Below, piece after piece: positions 36,820 to 45,618 of a DNA stretch of 64,000 bases; the stretch's first letter is position 1; each line of letters opens with the position of its first letter. Origin of the DNA: PALSA-1004 sp963804885. GTDB taxonomy: Bacteria; Pseudomonadota; Gammaproteobacteria; Burkholderiales; SG8-41. The stretch spans positions 310,001-374,000 of the forward strand of contig CAWDSF010000004.1 in NCBI GenBank assembly GCA_963804885.1. The letters are read 5' to 3'. The translations under genes and the position numbers were made by a program. The notes beneath the pieces were generated by a model. It did not search any database and was not told the DNA's origin. It was given only the letters and a program-made list of their open reading frames with translations.

Positions 36820-38316
36820 ATGTCGCTTGCCGTGCTCTACAGCCGTTCGCTCGCTGGAATGGACGCGCCGCTCGTCACGGTCGAGGCCCACTTGGCGAAT
36901 GGGTTGCCGAGCTTCACCATCGTCGGGCTGCCTGAAGCGGAAGTTAAGGAAGCCAAAGACCGGGTGCGCGCAGCGCTGCAAAACGCGCGCTTCGAATTCC
37001 CGGCGCGGCGCATCACGGTCAACCTGGCGCCGGCCGATCTGCCGAAAGAGAGCGGCCGCTTCGATCTGCCGATCGCTTTGGGCATTCTCGCCGCTTCCGG
37101 TCAGCTCCCGGCCGATGGTCTTGCCGGTTACGAATTCGCGGGTGAGCTGGCACTGACCGGCGAACTGCGCCCGATCCGCGGCACGCTGGCGATGATGTAC
37201 GGCGCCAGCCGCGACCAGCGCGCGTTCGTCGTCCCGCACGAGAACGCACCCGAAGCGGCGCTCGTCGAGGGCGCCCGCGTGTACGCCGCGCGCAGCCTGC
37301 TCGAAGTTTGCGCGCATCTCGCGGGCCGCGAATTGCTCGCGCTATGCCGCGATGTGCCGGTGATCGCCGCTGAGCCCCTCGCGGATCTCGCCGACGTGAA
37401 GGGACAGGCGCACGCGAAACGCGCGTTGGAGGTCGCGGCGGCCGGCGAACACAGCCTGATCATGGTCGGTCCGCCGGGCGCGGGTAAAACGATGCTGGCA
37501 ACGCGGCTGTCGGGGATACTGCCGCCGATGACGCAGGACGAAGCCCTGCGTGCGGCGGCAATCCAGTCGCTCGGCAGCGCGGGCTTCGATCTGCGCAACT
37601 GGCGGCGGCGGCCGTTTCGCGCGCCGCATCACACGGCGTCGGGCGTCGCGCTCGTCGGCGGCGGCGGCAATCCGCGGCCGGGTGAAATTTCGCTCGCGAT
37701 GCATGGCGTGCTGTTCTTGGATGAGTTGCCGGAATTCCACCGCAGCGTGCTCGAAGTGCTGCGCCAGCCGCTCGAATCGGGCCGCGTGACCGTCTCGCGC
37801 GCCGCCCGCCAGGCGGAATTTCCCGCGGAGTTTCAATTAATCGCGGCGATGAATCCGTGCCCGTGCGGCTACCTCGGGCATTTCAATGCTAAATGCCGGT
37901 GCACGCCCGACCAGGTGGCGCGCTATCGTGGCCGGATTTCCGGGCCGTTGATCGATCGTATCGACTTGCAGATCGAAGTGCCGGCCGTCGCCGAGCAGGA
38001 TCTGGTGCGGACTGCCGGCGGCGAGCCAAGCGAGATCGTGCGCGCGCGCGTCGGCGCCGCCGCGAGCCGCCAGCGCCTGCGCCAGGGAAAACCGAACGCG
38101 AGATTATCGACGCGTGAAATCGATCAAATCTGTGCGCCCGATGCAGCGGGCGCCGCATTGCTCAAGCAGGCCATCAGCCGGCTAGGTCTCACCGCGCGCG
38201 CTTATCATCGCGTGCTGAAGATTGCGCGCACGATTGCCGACCTCGCAGAGCAGGATCTGATTACTAGTGCGCACGTCGCCGAGGCGATTCAATTCCGGCG
38301 GTTTGATCGCGGCTAG
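36820..38316 (+). CDS. comM: YifB/ComM-family Mg-chelatase-like AAA+ ATPase
   Basis: 498 residues: N-terminal Lon-like ChlI domain (SLAVLYSRSLAGMDAPLVTVE, LPSFTIVGLPEAEVKEAKDR), AAA+ domain with Walker A GPPGAGKTMLATRL (~res. 217), HHTASGVALVGGGGNPRPGEI and MNPCPCGYLGH, and a C-terminal lid. ComM is a branch-migration helicase for DNA taken up in natural transformation in bacteria where it was studied. Confidence 0.93.
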   Translation: MSLAVLYSRSLAGMDAPLVTVEAHLANGLPSFTIVGLPEAEVKEAKDRVRAALQNARFEFPARRITVNLAPADLPKESGRFDLPIALGILAASGQLPADGLAGYEFAGELALTGELRPIRGTLAMMYGASRDQRAFVVPHENAPEAALVEGARVYAARSLLEVCAHLAGRELLALCRDVPVIAAEPLADLADVKGQAHAKRALEVAAAGEHSLIMVGPPGAGKTMLATRLSGILPPMTQDEALRAAAIQSLGSAGFDLRNWRRRPFRAPHHTASGVALVGGGGNPRPGEISLAMHGVLFLDELPEFHRSVLEVLRQPLESGRVTVSRAARQAEFPAEFQLIAAMNPCPCGYLGHFNAKCRCTPDQVARYRGRISGPLIDRIDLQIEVPAVAEQDLVRTAGGEPSEIVRARVGAAASRQRLRQGKPNARLSTREIDQICAPDAAGAALLKQAISRLGLTARAYHRVLKIARTIADLAEQDLITSAHVAEAIQFRRFDRG

Positions 38317-38396
38317 AGCGCGGCAGCGCGCGACTATAATCGGCAGATGAAGCCGCGCCGATTGCACGTCCATTCCTGCTTCCATCCGCGCCCCGC

Positions 38397-39608
38397 ATGA
38401 CGCAACAACAGGCTGACCGCGCGACGCTCGTGCTCGCGGCGATGCTCGCGGGCCTCGCCACCCTGGGGCCGTTTTCCATCGATACCTACATGCCGTCGTT
38501 CCCGGCGATGGAACGCTCGCTCAATGCGTCGACCCTCGAAATCCAGCAAACGCTGCCGGCGTACCTGCTGCCGTTTGCGTGCATGATGTTGTTTCACGGC
38601 GCGCTGACCGATTCGTTCGGGCGGCGGCCGGTGATACTTTACGGGCTGCTTGTCTTTACTGCCGCGTCGATCGGCTGCGCGCTATCGCAAACTCTGCCGC
38701 AACTCCTGGTATTTCGCGCGTTGCAGGGCATGTGTGCGGGCACCGGCATGGTGGCCGGGCGCGCGATGATCCGAGACATCTATCCCGGCCACCAGGCGCA
38801 GCGCGTAATGTCGATGGTGACCATGATCTTTGGCCTGGCGCCGGCGGTGGCACCCATCCTTGGCGGCTGGCTCGAGGTCTGGTTCGGCTGGCGCTCGATT
38901 TTCGTGTTCCTTGCGCTCTTCGCGGGGTCGCTGTTCGCCGCCTGTCATTACCGGCTGGCCGAATCTTTGCCGCCGTCGAAGCGTCAGCCGTTTGCGGTGC
39001 GGCCGCTGCTCGCCAATTACTGCAAACTGTTCAGCAGCGTGCGCTTTGGCTTGCTGTCGTCGGCGATCGCGCTGAATTTCGCGGCCTTTTTTCTGTACAT
39101 CGCGTCCGCGCCGGCAGTGATATACCGGCTGCTCGGCCTCAATGAAAACCAGTTCGCGTGGCTGTTCGTGCCCGGAATTTCAGGGGTGATTGCCGGCGCT
39201 TATTTATCCGGACGCATGGCCGGCAAGGTGACGCCGCGCCGCACCGTGCGCTATGGCTACACCGTCATGCTGGCCGCCGCGACGTTCAACGTCGTTTATC
39301 ATCTCACCTATCCGCCGGCCTTGCCGTGGACCGTGCTGCCGATCATGCTTTATACCATTGGCATGGCAATGGTCGCGCCCAGCCTAACCTTGCTGCTATT
39401 GGATTTGTTTCCGGACAATCGCGGACTAAGCGCGTCGTTGCAGGCCGCGCAGCAGAGCTTTTTTTCGGGGCTCGCGGCGGGGTTGCTGTCACCCTATTTG
39501 TCGGGCACCGCGCTCGGTCTCTCGCTCGGCATGGCGACTCTGCTCGCGAGCGGCTACGCATGCTGGTATATATTTGCGCACATGCCAAACAGGGAATTTC
39601 GCCCGTGA
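38397..39608 (+). CDS. Bcr/CflA-family drug efflux MFS transporter
   Basis: 403 residues, 12 membrane helices. LGPFSIDTYMPSFPAMERSL at helix 1 and LYGLLVFTAASIGCALSQTL with FRALQGMCAGTGMVAGRAMIRDIY are typical of the DHA1 Bcr/CflA group. Inner-membrane proton antiporter of uncertain substrate. The stop overlaps the next gene (GTGA), suggesting co-expression with the iron exporter-like protein. Confidence 0.9.
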   Translation: MTQQQADRATLVLAAMLAGLATLGPFSIDTYMPSFPAMERSLNASTLEIQQTLPAYLLPFACMMLFHGALTDSFGRRPVILYGLLVFTAASIGCALSQTLPQLLVFRALQGMCAGTGMVAGRAMIRDIYPGHQAQRVMSMVTMIFGLAPAVAPILGGWLEVWFGWRSIFVFLALFAGSLFAACHYRLAESLPPSKRQPFAVRPLLANYCKLFSSVRFGLLSSAIALNFAAFFLYIASAPAVIYRLLGLNENQFAWLFVPGISGVIAGAYLSGRMAGKVTPRRTVRYGYTVMLAAATFNVVYHLTYPPALPWTVLPIMLYTIGMAMVAPSLTLLLLDLFPDNRGLSASLQAAQQSFFSGLAAGLLSPYLSGTALGLSLGMATLLASGYACWYIFAHMPNREFRP

Positions 39609-40630
39609 ACGAGCTGACGAGCTGGAACGAGGAAAAACGCGCCGCTTATCTGTACCGCGTGGTCGCCGCGTGCGAAGCCGGAACGCCGCGGGAAAAGCTT
39701 TTCCGCGGCCTCGCGCGCGAAGCCGAAGGTCAGGCCGCGATCTGGGAGAAGAAGGCTACGGCCGCGGGCGAGACGATCCCGCCGTTTACGCCGGATGTGC
39801 GTTCGCGCGTGGTCGCCGGGCTCGTACGGCGGCACGGGCCGCGCCGCCTGCGCACCGTCCTCGCGGCGATGAAAGTGCGCGGCATGTCGGTTTACGCGAA
39901 CGGCGGCGGACAGGTCGCGCCGCATCAACTCGACGCCGCCGGCCACCATAGCGCACTCTCGGGCGGCGGCAACCTGCGCGCGGCCGTATTCGGCGTCAAC
40001 GATGGTTTGATTTCGAACGCGAGCCTGATCCTCGGCGTGGCCGGCGCCAATGCGGAAAATGCGACGATATTATTGACCGGTGCCGCTGGCCTGGTGGCCG
40101 GCGCGTTTTCGATGGCGGCCGGCGAGTACGTATCAGTCCGTTCGCAGCGCGAAATGTACGAGTATCAAATTGGCCTCGAGCGCGACGAGCTCGCCGAATA
40201 CCCCGAGGAAGAAGCACAGGAACTTGCGCTGATTTATGAAGCCCGCGGCGTCGCGCCGGAGGAAGCGCTGCGCATGGCGCAACAAATCATCGCCGACCCC
40301 GAACGCGCGCTCGATACGCTGGCGCGCGAAGAACTCGGCCTGAATCCCGAGGACCTCGGCTCGCCGTGGGGCGCGGCGCTGTCATCGTTTTTCTCGTTCG
40401 GCGTGGGCGGGCTGATTCCTCTGCTGCCGTTTTTTTTCGGTCTCGGCAAATCGAGCCTGATCGCGGTCATCGTGCTCACGGCCATCGCGCTGTTCGCGGT
40501 CGGCGCCACGCTGTCGCTGTTTACCGGACGCAACGCATGGTTGAGCGGCGCGCGCATGCTGGCGATCGGCGCGACCGCCGGCGGCGTAACTTATTTCATC
40601 GGCAGCCGGTTGGGCGTGAGTCTCGCCTGA
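39605..40630 (+). CDS. Ferritin-like domain / VIT1-CCC1 membrane protein (MbfA-like)
   Basis: 341 residues from the GTG at 39605, which overlaps the MFS stop. The first ~110 residues form a four-helix ferritin-like domain (NEEKRAAYLYRVVAACEAGT, REAEGQAAIWEKKA). After that the VIT1 domain starts with LRAAVFGVNDGLISNASLIL, AGAFSMAAGEYVSVRSQREM and an acidic middle segment (RDELAEYPEEEAQELALIYE), then membrane helices. The same layout in MbfA of rhizobia exports iron and protects from peroxide. Iron or manganese efflux is inferred. Confidence 0.88.
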   Translation: MNELTSWNEEKRAAYLYRVVAACEAGTPREKLFRGLAREAEGQAAIWEKKATAAGETIPPFTPDVRSRVVAGLVRRHGPRRLRTVLAAMKVRGMSVYANGGGQVAPHQLDAAGHHSALSGGGNLRAAVFGVNDGLISNASLILGVAGANAENATILLTGAAGLVAGAFSMAAGEYVSVRSQREMYEYQIGLERDELAEYPEEEAQELALIYEARGVAPEEALRMAQQIIADPERALDTLAREELGLNPEDLGSPWGAALSSFFSFGVGGLIPLLPFFFGLGKSSLIAVIVLTAIALFAVGATLSLFTGRNAWLSGARMLAIGATAGGVTYFIGSRLGVSLA

Positions 40631-40635
40631 CAGTC

Positions 40636-40665
40636 AGCATCGAGGATTGAGAGCGAGGATCGAGA
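40636..40665 (+). repeat. Degenerate GAGGATT heptamer array
   Basis: ATCGAGGATTGAGAGCGAGG is followed by ATCGAGAG, i.e. two intact heptamers (GAGGATT, GAGGATC) with decayed units, in the 46-bp gap between the VIT gene and the OsmC gene. No inverted partner is seen. The same heptamer as in the ptsH-ptsI element. Confidence 0.6.
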
Positions 40666-40676
40666 GAAGGCATTTA

Positions 40677-41093
40677 TTAACCTTGCCTGATTTCGAAGTC
40701 GTGCGTAATGACGGCAGTTTTCGCGAGCATGATGGACGCGGAGCAATATTTCTCGGCCGACAGATGAATTGCGCGCTCGACCTGCGGCGGTTTCAAATCC
40801 TTGCCCGTGACCACAAAATGAAAATGAATGCGCGTGAACACTTTCGGGTCGTCCGCCGCGCGGTCCGAGTCGATGTCGACCGTGCAGTCGCTGATCGCCG
40901 CGCGCGATTTTTTCAATATATGGACGACATCATATGCGGTGCAGGCCCCGGTGCCGATCAGCACCGTTTCCATCGGCCGCATCCCGATGTTGCGGCCGCC
41001 GCCTTCCGGCGCGCCGTCCATCACGATGGCGTGACCGCTGCCGGATTCGCCGACGAAGCACACGTCTTCCACCCATTTTATTCTGGCTTTCAT
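40677..41093 (-). CDS. OsmC family protein
   Basis: 138 residues. MKARIKWVEDVCFVGESGSG, the first-Cys region ETVLIGTGACTAYDVVHILK (~res. 50) and the second-Cys region AEKYCSASIMLAK (~115) fit the OsmC/YhfA group of thiol peroxidase-like proteins. The frame is joined upstream to YdcF only because of an indel in ydcF. ATG 41093 is the real start. Confidence 0.88.
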   Translation of the reverse strand: MKARIKWVEDVCFVGESGSGHAIVMDGAPEGGGRNIGMRPMETVLIGTGACTAYDVVHILKKSRAAISDCTVDIDSDRAADDPKVFTRIHFHFVVTGKDLKPPQVERAIHLSAEKYCSASIMLAKTAVITHDFEIRQG

Positions 41094-41107
41094 CACTATC
41101 CTTGCTG

Positions 41108-41846
41108 TCAGAACGATTTGAGACGATACCAAATTGATCCCTAATACTTCACGGCAAAACCGCGCGCTTAAGCTTAAGCCGTCGGCGTCGGGGACGAAGT
41201 CCGCGAGACGCAGGTTGCGCAGCGTAGCGAAACGCGTCGGCGCGGGAACGACGGTAAAGCCGGCGCGCTCGAAGGCGGCCTGCGCGCGCGGCATGTGCCA
41301 GGCGTGAGTTACCAGGTAAATGCGGTCGATGCCGGCGCGGGCGAGGATGGCACGGCTAAATAGCGCGTTTTCCAGCGTGTTGTCGGAAACATCCTCGCTC
41401 CAGGCGACCGGTATGCGCCACTCGGTCTCGAGCACCGCGCGCATTTGCGCCGCTTCGGCCGTTGCACGGTGGCGCGGATTGCCGCCGGACACCAGGATCG
41501 GCTTGTTGCTGCGCTTGTGCAGCGCGGCCGCGTACCGCAGGCGTTCGAGCGACGCGCCGCTCACCGTATCGCCGCCATATTCGGGCGCGTCCGCATAACT
41601 GCCGCCGCCCAGCACGACGATGGCGTCGGCCGGCTGCTGTAAAGGATCGGCGAACGGCGCTTCCAAAGTCGCTACCAGCAGCGATCCGACGACCGGAATC
41701 GACAAGAGCAGCATGAGGACAGCGCCGCCGGCAATCAGCGCGCGTCCGGCTCGCGGCCTGGCCCGCAGCGCATACCAGCCCGCCAATACGAGCAGCAGGG
41801 GAAAGAGCGGCGGCAGCAGCCAGGCGGCGACGAGGGTCGCGGTCAT
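41108..41846 (-). CDS. YdcF family (DUF218) membrane protein, one frameshift at the end
   Basis: About 245 residues. Two N-terminal membrane helices (LLPPLFPLLLVLAGWYALR; ALIAGGAVLMLLLSIPVVGSL) precede a DUF218 domain with DAIVVLGGGSYAD, NKPILVSGGNP, SEDVSDNTLENA and LVTHAWHMPRA. Related proteins (ElyC/SanA) act on envelope precursors. Removing one T of the AATTTGG run at ~41131 gives the normal end WYRLKSF and a stop at 41108. Confidence 0.86.
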
Positions 41847-41933
41847 CGCGGTCCGGGGCGGGCGACGGCGCGCGCCCGCGCCGAAGAGGCCAAAAGGACG
41901 GTGGCCAAGGGTATCAGCGCGACCGGCGGCGGT

Positions 41934-41963
41934 TTGACAGCAAAATGACTTTTACCATATAAT
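41934..41963 (+). promoter_or_regulatory. Sigma-70 promoter of rplM-rpsI
   Basis: TTGACA (41934-41939) and TATAAT (41958-41963), both perfect, 18 bp apart, 63 bp before rplM. The leader may carry autoregulatory RNA structure, which was not resolved. Confidence 0.9.
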
Positions 41964-42025
41964 CCAAAGCTTTCTGTCGTTTCCAAACGGCGGGCCTACC
42001 CACCTAGCAAGGCAGCGCTTCAGAT

Positions 42026-42460
42026 ATGAAAACATTTACGGCGAAAGCCCACGAAGTCAAACACGACTGGTACGTGGTCGATGCCCAGGACAAAGTGCTC
42101 GGCCGGCTCGCCGCGACGCTCGCGCATCGGTTGCGTGGCAAGCACAAACCCGAATTCACTCCGCACGTCGATGTCGGCGATTATATCGTGGTCGTCAACG
42201 TCGATAAGTTGCGCGTGACCGGCAGCAAGGCGCGCACCAAGCTCTATCACCGCCACAGCACGTACCCGGGCGGTATTTACACCACCAACTTCTCCAAGCT
42301 GCAGGCGAAACACCCGCGGCGCGTGCTCGAAATGGCGGTCAAAGGCATGTTGCCCAAAGGGCCGCTCGGCTACGCGATGCTGAAGAAACTCAAAGTCTAT
42401 GCGGGAACCACTCATCCGCACGCGGCGCAATTGCCGAAAACTCTCGAAATAAGGGCCTGA
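42026..42460 (+). CDS. rplM: 50S ribosomal protein L13
   Basis: 144 residues, full length. DWYVVDAQDKVLGRLAATLA, HSTYPGGIYTTNFSKLQAKH and AVKGMLPKGPLGYAMLKKLK are family signatures. First gene of rplM-rpsI, four bases from rpsI. Confidence 0.98.
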   Translation: MKTFTAKAHEVKHDWYVVDAQDKVLGRLAATLAHRLRGKHKPEFTPHVDVGDYIVVVNVDKLRVTGSKARTKLYHRHSTYPGGIYTTNFSKLQAKHPRRVLEMAVKGMLPKGPLGYAMLKKLKVYAGTTHPHAAQLPKTLEIRA

Positions 42461-42464
42461 TCCC

Positions 42465-42866
42465 ATGGCAGCCAAGCAAGCGCAATTCAATTACGGCACC
42501 GGCCGCCGCAAGAGCGCCGTGGCGCGCGTCTTCATCAAGCCGGGCAAGGGCGACATCATCGTCAACGACAAGCCGGTCGACGTGTTTTTCTCGCGCGAAA
42601 CCGGCCGCATGATCGTGCGCCAACCGCTGGTCCTGACCGACAAGCTCAACGCGTTCGACATCATGGTCAACGTGGATGGCGGCGGCGAATCCGGCCAGGC
42701 GGGTGCAGTGCGCCACGGCATCACGCGCGCATTGATCGAATACGACGCGGCTTTGAAGCCGGTGCTCAAGAAAGCCGGGCTCGTCACGCGCGACGCGCGC
42801 GAAGTCGAGCGCAAGAAAGTCGGCCTGCACAAGGCGCGACGCCGCAAGCAATTCTCGAAACGCTAA
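42465..42866 (+). CDS. rpsI: 30S ribosomal protein S9
   Basis: 133 residues. FNYGTGRRKSAVARVFIKPG at the N-terminus and KVGLHKARRRKQFSKR at the C-terminus; the terminal SKR tail contacts P-site tRNA in the ribosome. A terminator follows at 42884. Confidence 0.98.
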   Translation: MAAKQAQFNYGTGRRKSAVARVFIKPGKGDIIVNDKPVDVFFSRETGRMIVRQPLVLTDKLNAFDIMVNVDGGGESGQAGAVRHGITRALIEYDAALKPVLKKAGLVTRDAREVERKKVGLHKARRRKQFSKR

Positions 42867-42883
42867 CCTTCGGGTATCGGCAG

Positions 42884-42911
42884 AAAAAGCCGCCTTAAGG
42901 GCGGCTTTTTC
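42884..42911 (+). terminator. Intrinsic terminator after rpsI
   Basis: AAAAAGCCGCC and GGGCGGCTTTTT form a stem around TTAA-type bases, with T-tract on the plus strand and A-tract on the other, so it could work both ways. Confidence 0.92.
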
Positions 42912-42961
42912 ATTCGTAACTTACAATAGGCGCGGGTTTTCTCCTCGCGTAGGTGGCGGCC

Positions 42962-44002
42962 ATGGCAGGCAAGAAACTTAAGATCGGAATCGTCGGCGGC
43001 ACCGGCTATACCGGTGTCGAGTTGTTGCGTTTGCTCGCGCAACATCCGCACTGCGAACTGAAGATCATTACGTCGCGCCAGGAGGCGGGCACGCCCGTCG
43101 CGGGCATGTTTCCGAATTTGCGCGGCTACGTCGACCTCGATTTCACCGCGCCGTCAGATGACGCGCTCAAAGCGTGCGACATTGTCTTTTTCGCGACACC
43201 CAACGGCGTCGCGATGCAGCAGGCGCGCACGTTGTTCGACGCCGGCGTCAGGATCATCGACATCGCGGCGGATTTCCGTATCAAGGACATCGCCGTGTGG
43301 GAGAAATGGTACGGGACCAAGCACGCGTGTCCCGAGCTCGTCGCGCAGGCGGTGTACGGATTGCCCGAGATCAATCGCGAGGAGATCAAGCGCGCGCGCA
43401 TCGTGGCCAACCCCGGTTGTTACCCGACGGCGGTGCAGCTCGGATTTTTGCCGCTCGTGAAAAGCGGTTGCGCCGACCTCGAGCACTTGATCGCCGATGC
43501 GAAGTCCGGCGTGAGCGGCGCCGGCCGCAAGGCGGAGGTGCACACGCTGTTCGCCGAAGCGGCGGATAACTTCAAGGCGTACGGCGTGCCCGGGCATCGT
43601 CATCATCCCGAGATCTCGCAGGGATTGGACTTGATGGCGGGACGCGCGACGCGACTGGTGTTCGTGCCGCATCTGACGCCGCTGATCCGCGGCATCCACG
43701 CCACGCTGTACGTGCAGCTCACGCGCGATGTCGAGCTCCAGCAATTGTACGAGCAGCAGTATGCAAACGAGCCGTTTGTCGACGTGATGCCGGCAGGCGC
43801 TCATCCTGAAACGCGGTCGGTGCGCGGATCGAATATGTGCCGCATCGCCGTGCATCGGCCCGGCGGCGGGGACATCGCGGTGGTGCTGTCGGTGATCGAC
43901 AATCTGACCAAGGGCGCGGCCGGGCAGGCGGTGCAGAACATGAATTTGATGTGCGGCCTGCCGGAGACGACCGGCCTGGAGCAAGTCGCATTAATGCCTT
44001 GA
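42962..44002 (+). CDS. argC: N-acetyl-gamma-glutamyl-phosphate reductase
   Basis: 346 residues. The NADP-binding loop is IGIVGGTGYTGVELLRLL; the catalytic Cys is in VANPGCYPTAVQLGFLPL (~res. 155); GHRHHPEISQGLDLM and FVPHLTPLIRGIHATLYV follow. Third step of arginine synthesis. ATG 42962 has an AGGTGG site 5 bp ahead; a GTG at 42953 is possible. Confidence 0.97.
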   Translation: MAGKKLKIGIVGGTGYTGVELLRLLAQHPHCELKIITSRQEAGTPVAGMFPNLRGYVDLDFTAPSDDALKACDIVFFATPNGVAMQQARTLFDAGVRIIDIAADFRIKDIAVWEKWYGTKHACPELVAQAVYGLPEINREEIKRARIVANPGCYPTAVQLGFLPLVKSGCADLEHLIADAKSGVSGAGRKAEVHTLFAEAADNFKAYGVPGHRHHPEISQGLDLMAGRATRLVFVPHLTPLIRGIHATLYVQLTRDVELQQLYEQQYANEPFVDVMPAGAHPETRSVRGSNMCRIAVHRPGGGDIAVVLSVIDNLTKGAAGQAVQNMNLMCGLPETTGLEQVALMP

Positions 44003-44019
44003 TCAAAAGGCTCAAGCGG

Positions 44020-44739
44020 ATGTTTGGTATTTCGGCGCCGCACATGGCAGTGCGCGCCGCGATGCCCTGGTATTTGCGCTGGTTGGGGCTGCTCGTTCTG
44101 GCTTTGGTCGTGCTTTTGCTGGCCCGCGCGACCTACGACTTCGGCAAGAAATTCGCGGGCTTCGACCAAAGCGAGGCCGATCGTGAGGTGCAGCGACTGG
44201 GCGAAATCAACGCGAAAATCCGCCAGGAAATCGCGGGTATACGCGGTGAGCTTGCGCTAAGCGAGCGCCAACTCCACATGGAACGTGCAACCCATACCGA
44301 CTTAATCAAGCAAATGAAGACTTTGACCGCCGAAAACGCCGGACTCAAAGAGGATCTCGCTTTTTTTCAGACGCTGATGCCCTCGGGCGGCAAAGACGGC
44401 GGGGTGGCAGTCAATCGCTTCCTGGTGCAAAATGACGTCCTGCCCGGCGAGTACCGCTACCGCCTGCTGCTGACCCAAACCGGTCAGCGCAATAAAGACT
44501 TCCAAGGCACGTTACAGTTCGTCGTTAATTTGCAGCAGCAGGACAAAAAAGTCGTCCTGACCCTGCCCGCTGAAGGCGACCAGGCGGACAAGGCATTCAA
44601 AGTGAATTTTCGCTTTTATCAGCGCGTCGAAGGCACGTTTCGAATCGATGCCGATGCTGTGGTCAAGAGCATGCAGGTCCGGGTATTCGAAAACGGCAGC
44701 AAGGAGCCTAAGCTGACTCAAGCCGTGAATGCGTCATGA
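44020..44739 (+). CDS. DUF6776-type membrane protein with coiled coil
   Basis: 239 residues: one membrane helix near residue 20-40 (YLRWLGLLVLALVVLLLARA), a coiled-coil (about 60-115: REVQRLGEINAKIRQEIAGI, LIKQMKTLTAENAGLKEDLAFF) and a C-terminal beta domain (LPGEYRYRLLLTQTGQRN, FQGTLQFVVNLQQQDKK). It is almost always beside a bactofilin in betaproteobacteria, as here, where the stop overlaps the next region by 4 bp; a role in envelope structure is inferred. ATG 44020 has an AAAGG site. Confidence 0.75.
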   Translation: MFGISAPHMAVRAAMPWYLRWLGLLVLALVVLLLARATYDFGKKFAGFDQSEADREVQRLGEINAKIRQEIAGIRGELALSERQLHMERATHTDLIKQMKTLTAENAGLKEDLAFFQTLMPSGGKDGGVAVNRFLVQNDVLPGEYRYRLLLTQTGQRNKDFQGTLQFVVNLQQQDKKVVLTLPAEGDQADKAFKVNFRFYQRVEGTFRIDADAVVKSMQVRVFENGSKEPKLTQAVNAS

Positions 44740-44753
44740 CAGGAGGTATGACC

Positions 44754-45164
44754 ATGTTCGGAAACAGCAAAAGCAACAAGCCACAGAATCGCATCGATTG
44801 CCTGATCGGCGCGGGCACCACGATCGAGGGCAGCATCACGTTTGGCGGCGGTTTGCGAGTCGACGGTCGCGTGCGCGGCAACGTAATTGCGGCGGACGAT
44901 AAACCGGGCACTCTCGTGTTGTCGGAGCAGGCGCATATCGAGGGCGAAATACGCGTTTCGCATGCCGTGATCAACGGGACCGTCGTCGGCCCTGTGCACG
45001 CGAGCGAATACGCGGAACTACAGCCTAAGGCGAATGTCACAGGTGACGTATACTATCGGACGCTGGAGATTCAGCTCGGCGCGGTGGTGCAGGGACGTTT
45101 CGTCTATCAACCCGAGGGCAAGTCCGACAAGGTCGTGCAGTTAAAGCCGGCCACGGGCGAGTGA
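44754..45164 (+). CDS. Bactofilin family polymer-forming protein
   Basis: 136 residues. The central beta-helix shows the repeat GAGTTIEGSITFGGGLRVDG, VRGNVIAADDKPGTLVLSEQ, HIEGEIRVSHAVINGTVVGP. Bactofilins form nucleotide-free filaments that recruit cell-wall enzymes; the M23 peptidase gene (46717-48022) a short distance away is the usual kind of partner. An AGGAGGT site 6 bp ahead selects ATG 44754 over 44736. Confidence 0.92.
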   Translation: MFGNSKSNKPQNRIDCLIGAGTTIEGSITFGGGLRVDGRVRGNVIAADDKPGTLVLSEQAHIEGEIRVSHAVINGTVVGPVHASEYAELQPKANVTGDVYYRTLEIQLGAVVQGRFVYQPEGKSDKVVQLKPATGE

Positions 45165-45220
45165 AGCGCAACGGCGCCCAGTAGTTGTATCGAAGCAATC
45201 GGAATTTAGGAGTACTGAAC

Positions 45221-45571
45221 ATGAATGCAATTACGGAAATGCCCGCCCCGTTGGTCTTTACGGACAACGCGGCAGCCAAGGTCAAGCAGCTGATCGACGA
45301 GGAAGGCAATCTCGATCTCAAATTGCGCGTGTTCGTCACCGGCGGCGGCTGCTCGGGATTTCAGTATGGTTTCACTTTCGACGAAGCCGTCAGCGATGAC
45401 GACACGACCATGCAGAAAAACGGCGTCACGCTCTTGATCGATCCGATGAGCCTGCAGTATCTGGGCGGCGCCGAAATCGATTACCAGGAAGGCGTCGAGG
45501 GCGCGCAGTTCGTGATCAAGAATCCGAATGCCACCAGCACTTGCGGCTGCGGGTCGTCGTTTTCGGCCTGA
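45221..45571 (+). CDS. erpA: Iron-sulfur cluster insertion protein ErpA
   Basis: 116 residues, A-type carrier. The three cluster Cys are in VTGGGCSGFQYGF and near the C-terminus in TSTCGCGSSFS. MNAITEMPAPLVFTDNAAAKV gives the start, with an AGGAG site 8 bp ahead. It delivers Fe-S clusters to apoproteins. Confidence 0.96.
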   Translation: MNAITEMPAPLVFTDNAAAKVKQLIDEEGNLDLKLRVFVTGGGCSGFQYGFTFDEAVSDDDTTMQKNGVTLLIDPMSLQYLGGAEIDYQEGVEGAQFVIKNPNATSTCGCGSSFSA

Positions 45572-45592
45572 CCCGGCTTGCTGCGTAACCAG

Positions 45593-45615
45593 GGGCGCCT
45601 GCGGCGCCCTTTTTT
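45593..45615 (+). terminator. Intrinsic terminator after erpA
   Basis: GGGCGCC-TGC-GGCGCCC followed by six T, 22 bp after the stop, and just before the end of the convergent anmK gene. Confidence 0.92.
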
Positions 45616-45618
45616 ATT

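Noticed and set aside
40677..41846. A 389-codon open frame joining YdcF and OsmC into one apparent fusion protein
   Set aside because: Removing one base of the AATTTGG run near 41131 gives the normal YdcF end (WYRLKSF, stop at 41108), and OsmC has its own ATG at 41093. The fusion is an indel artefact.
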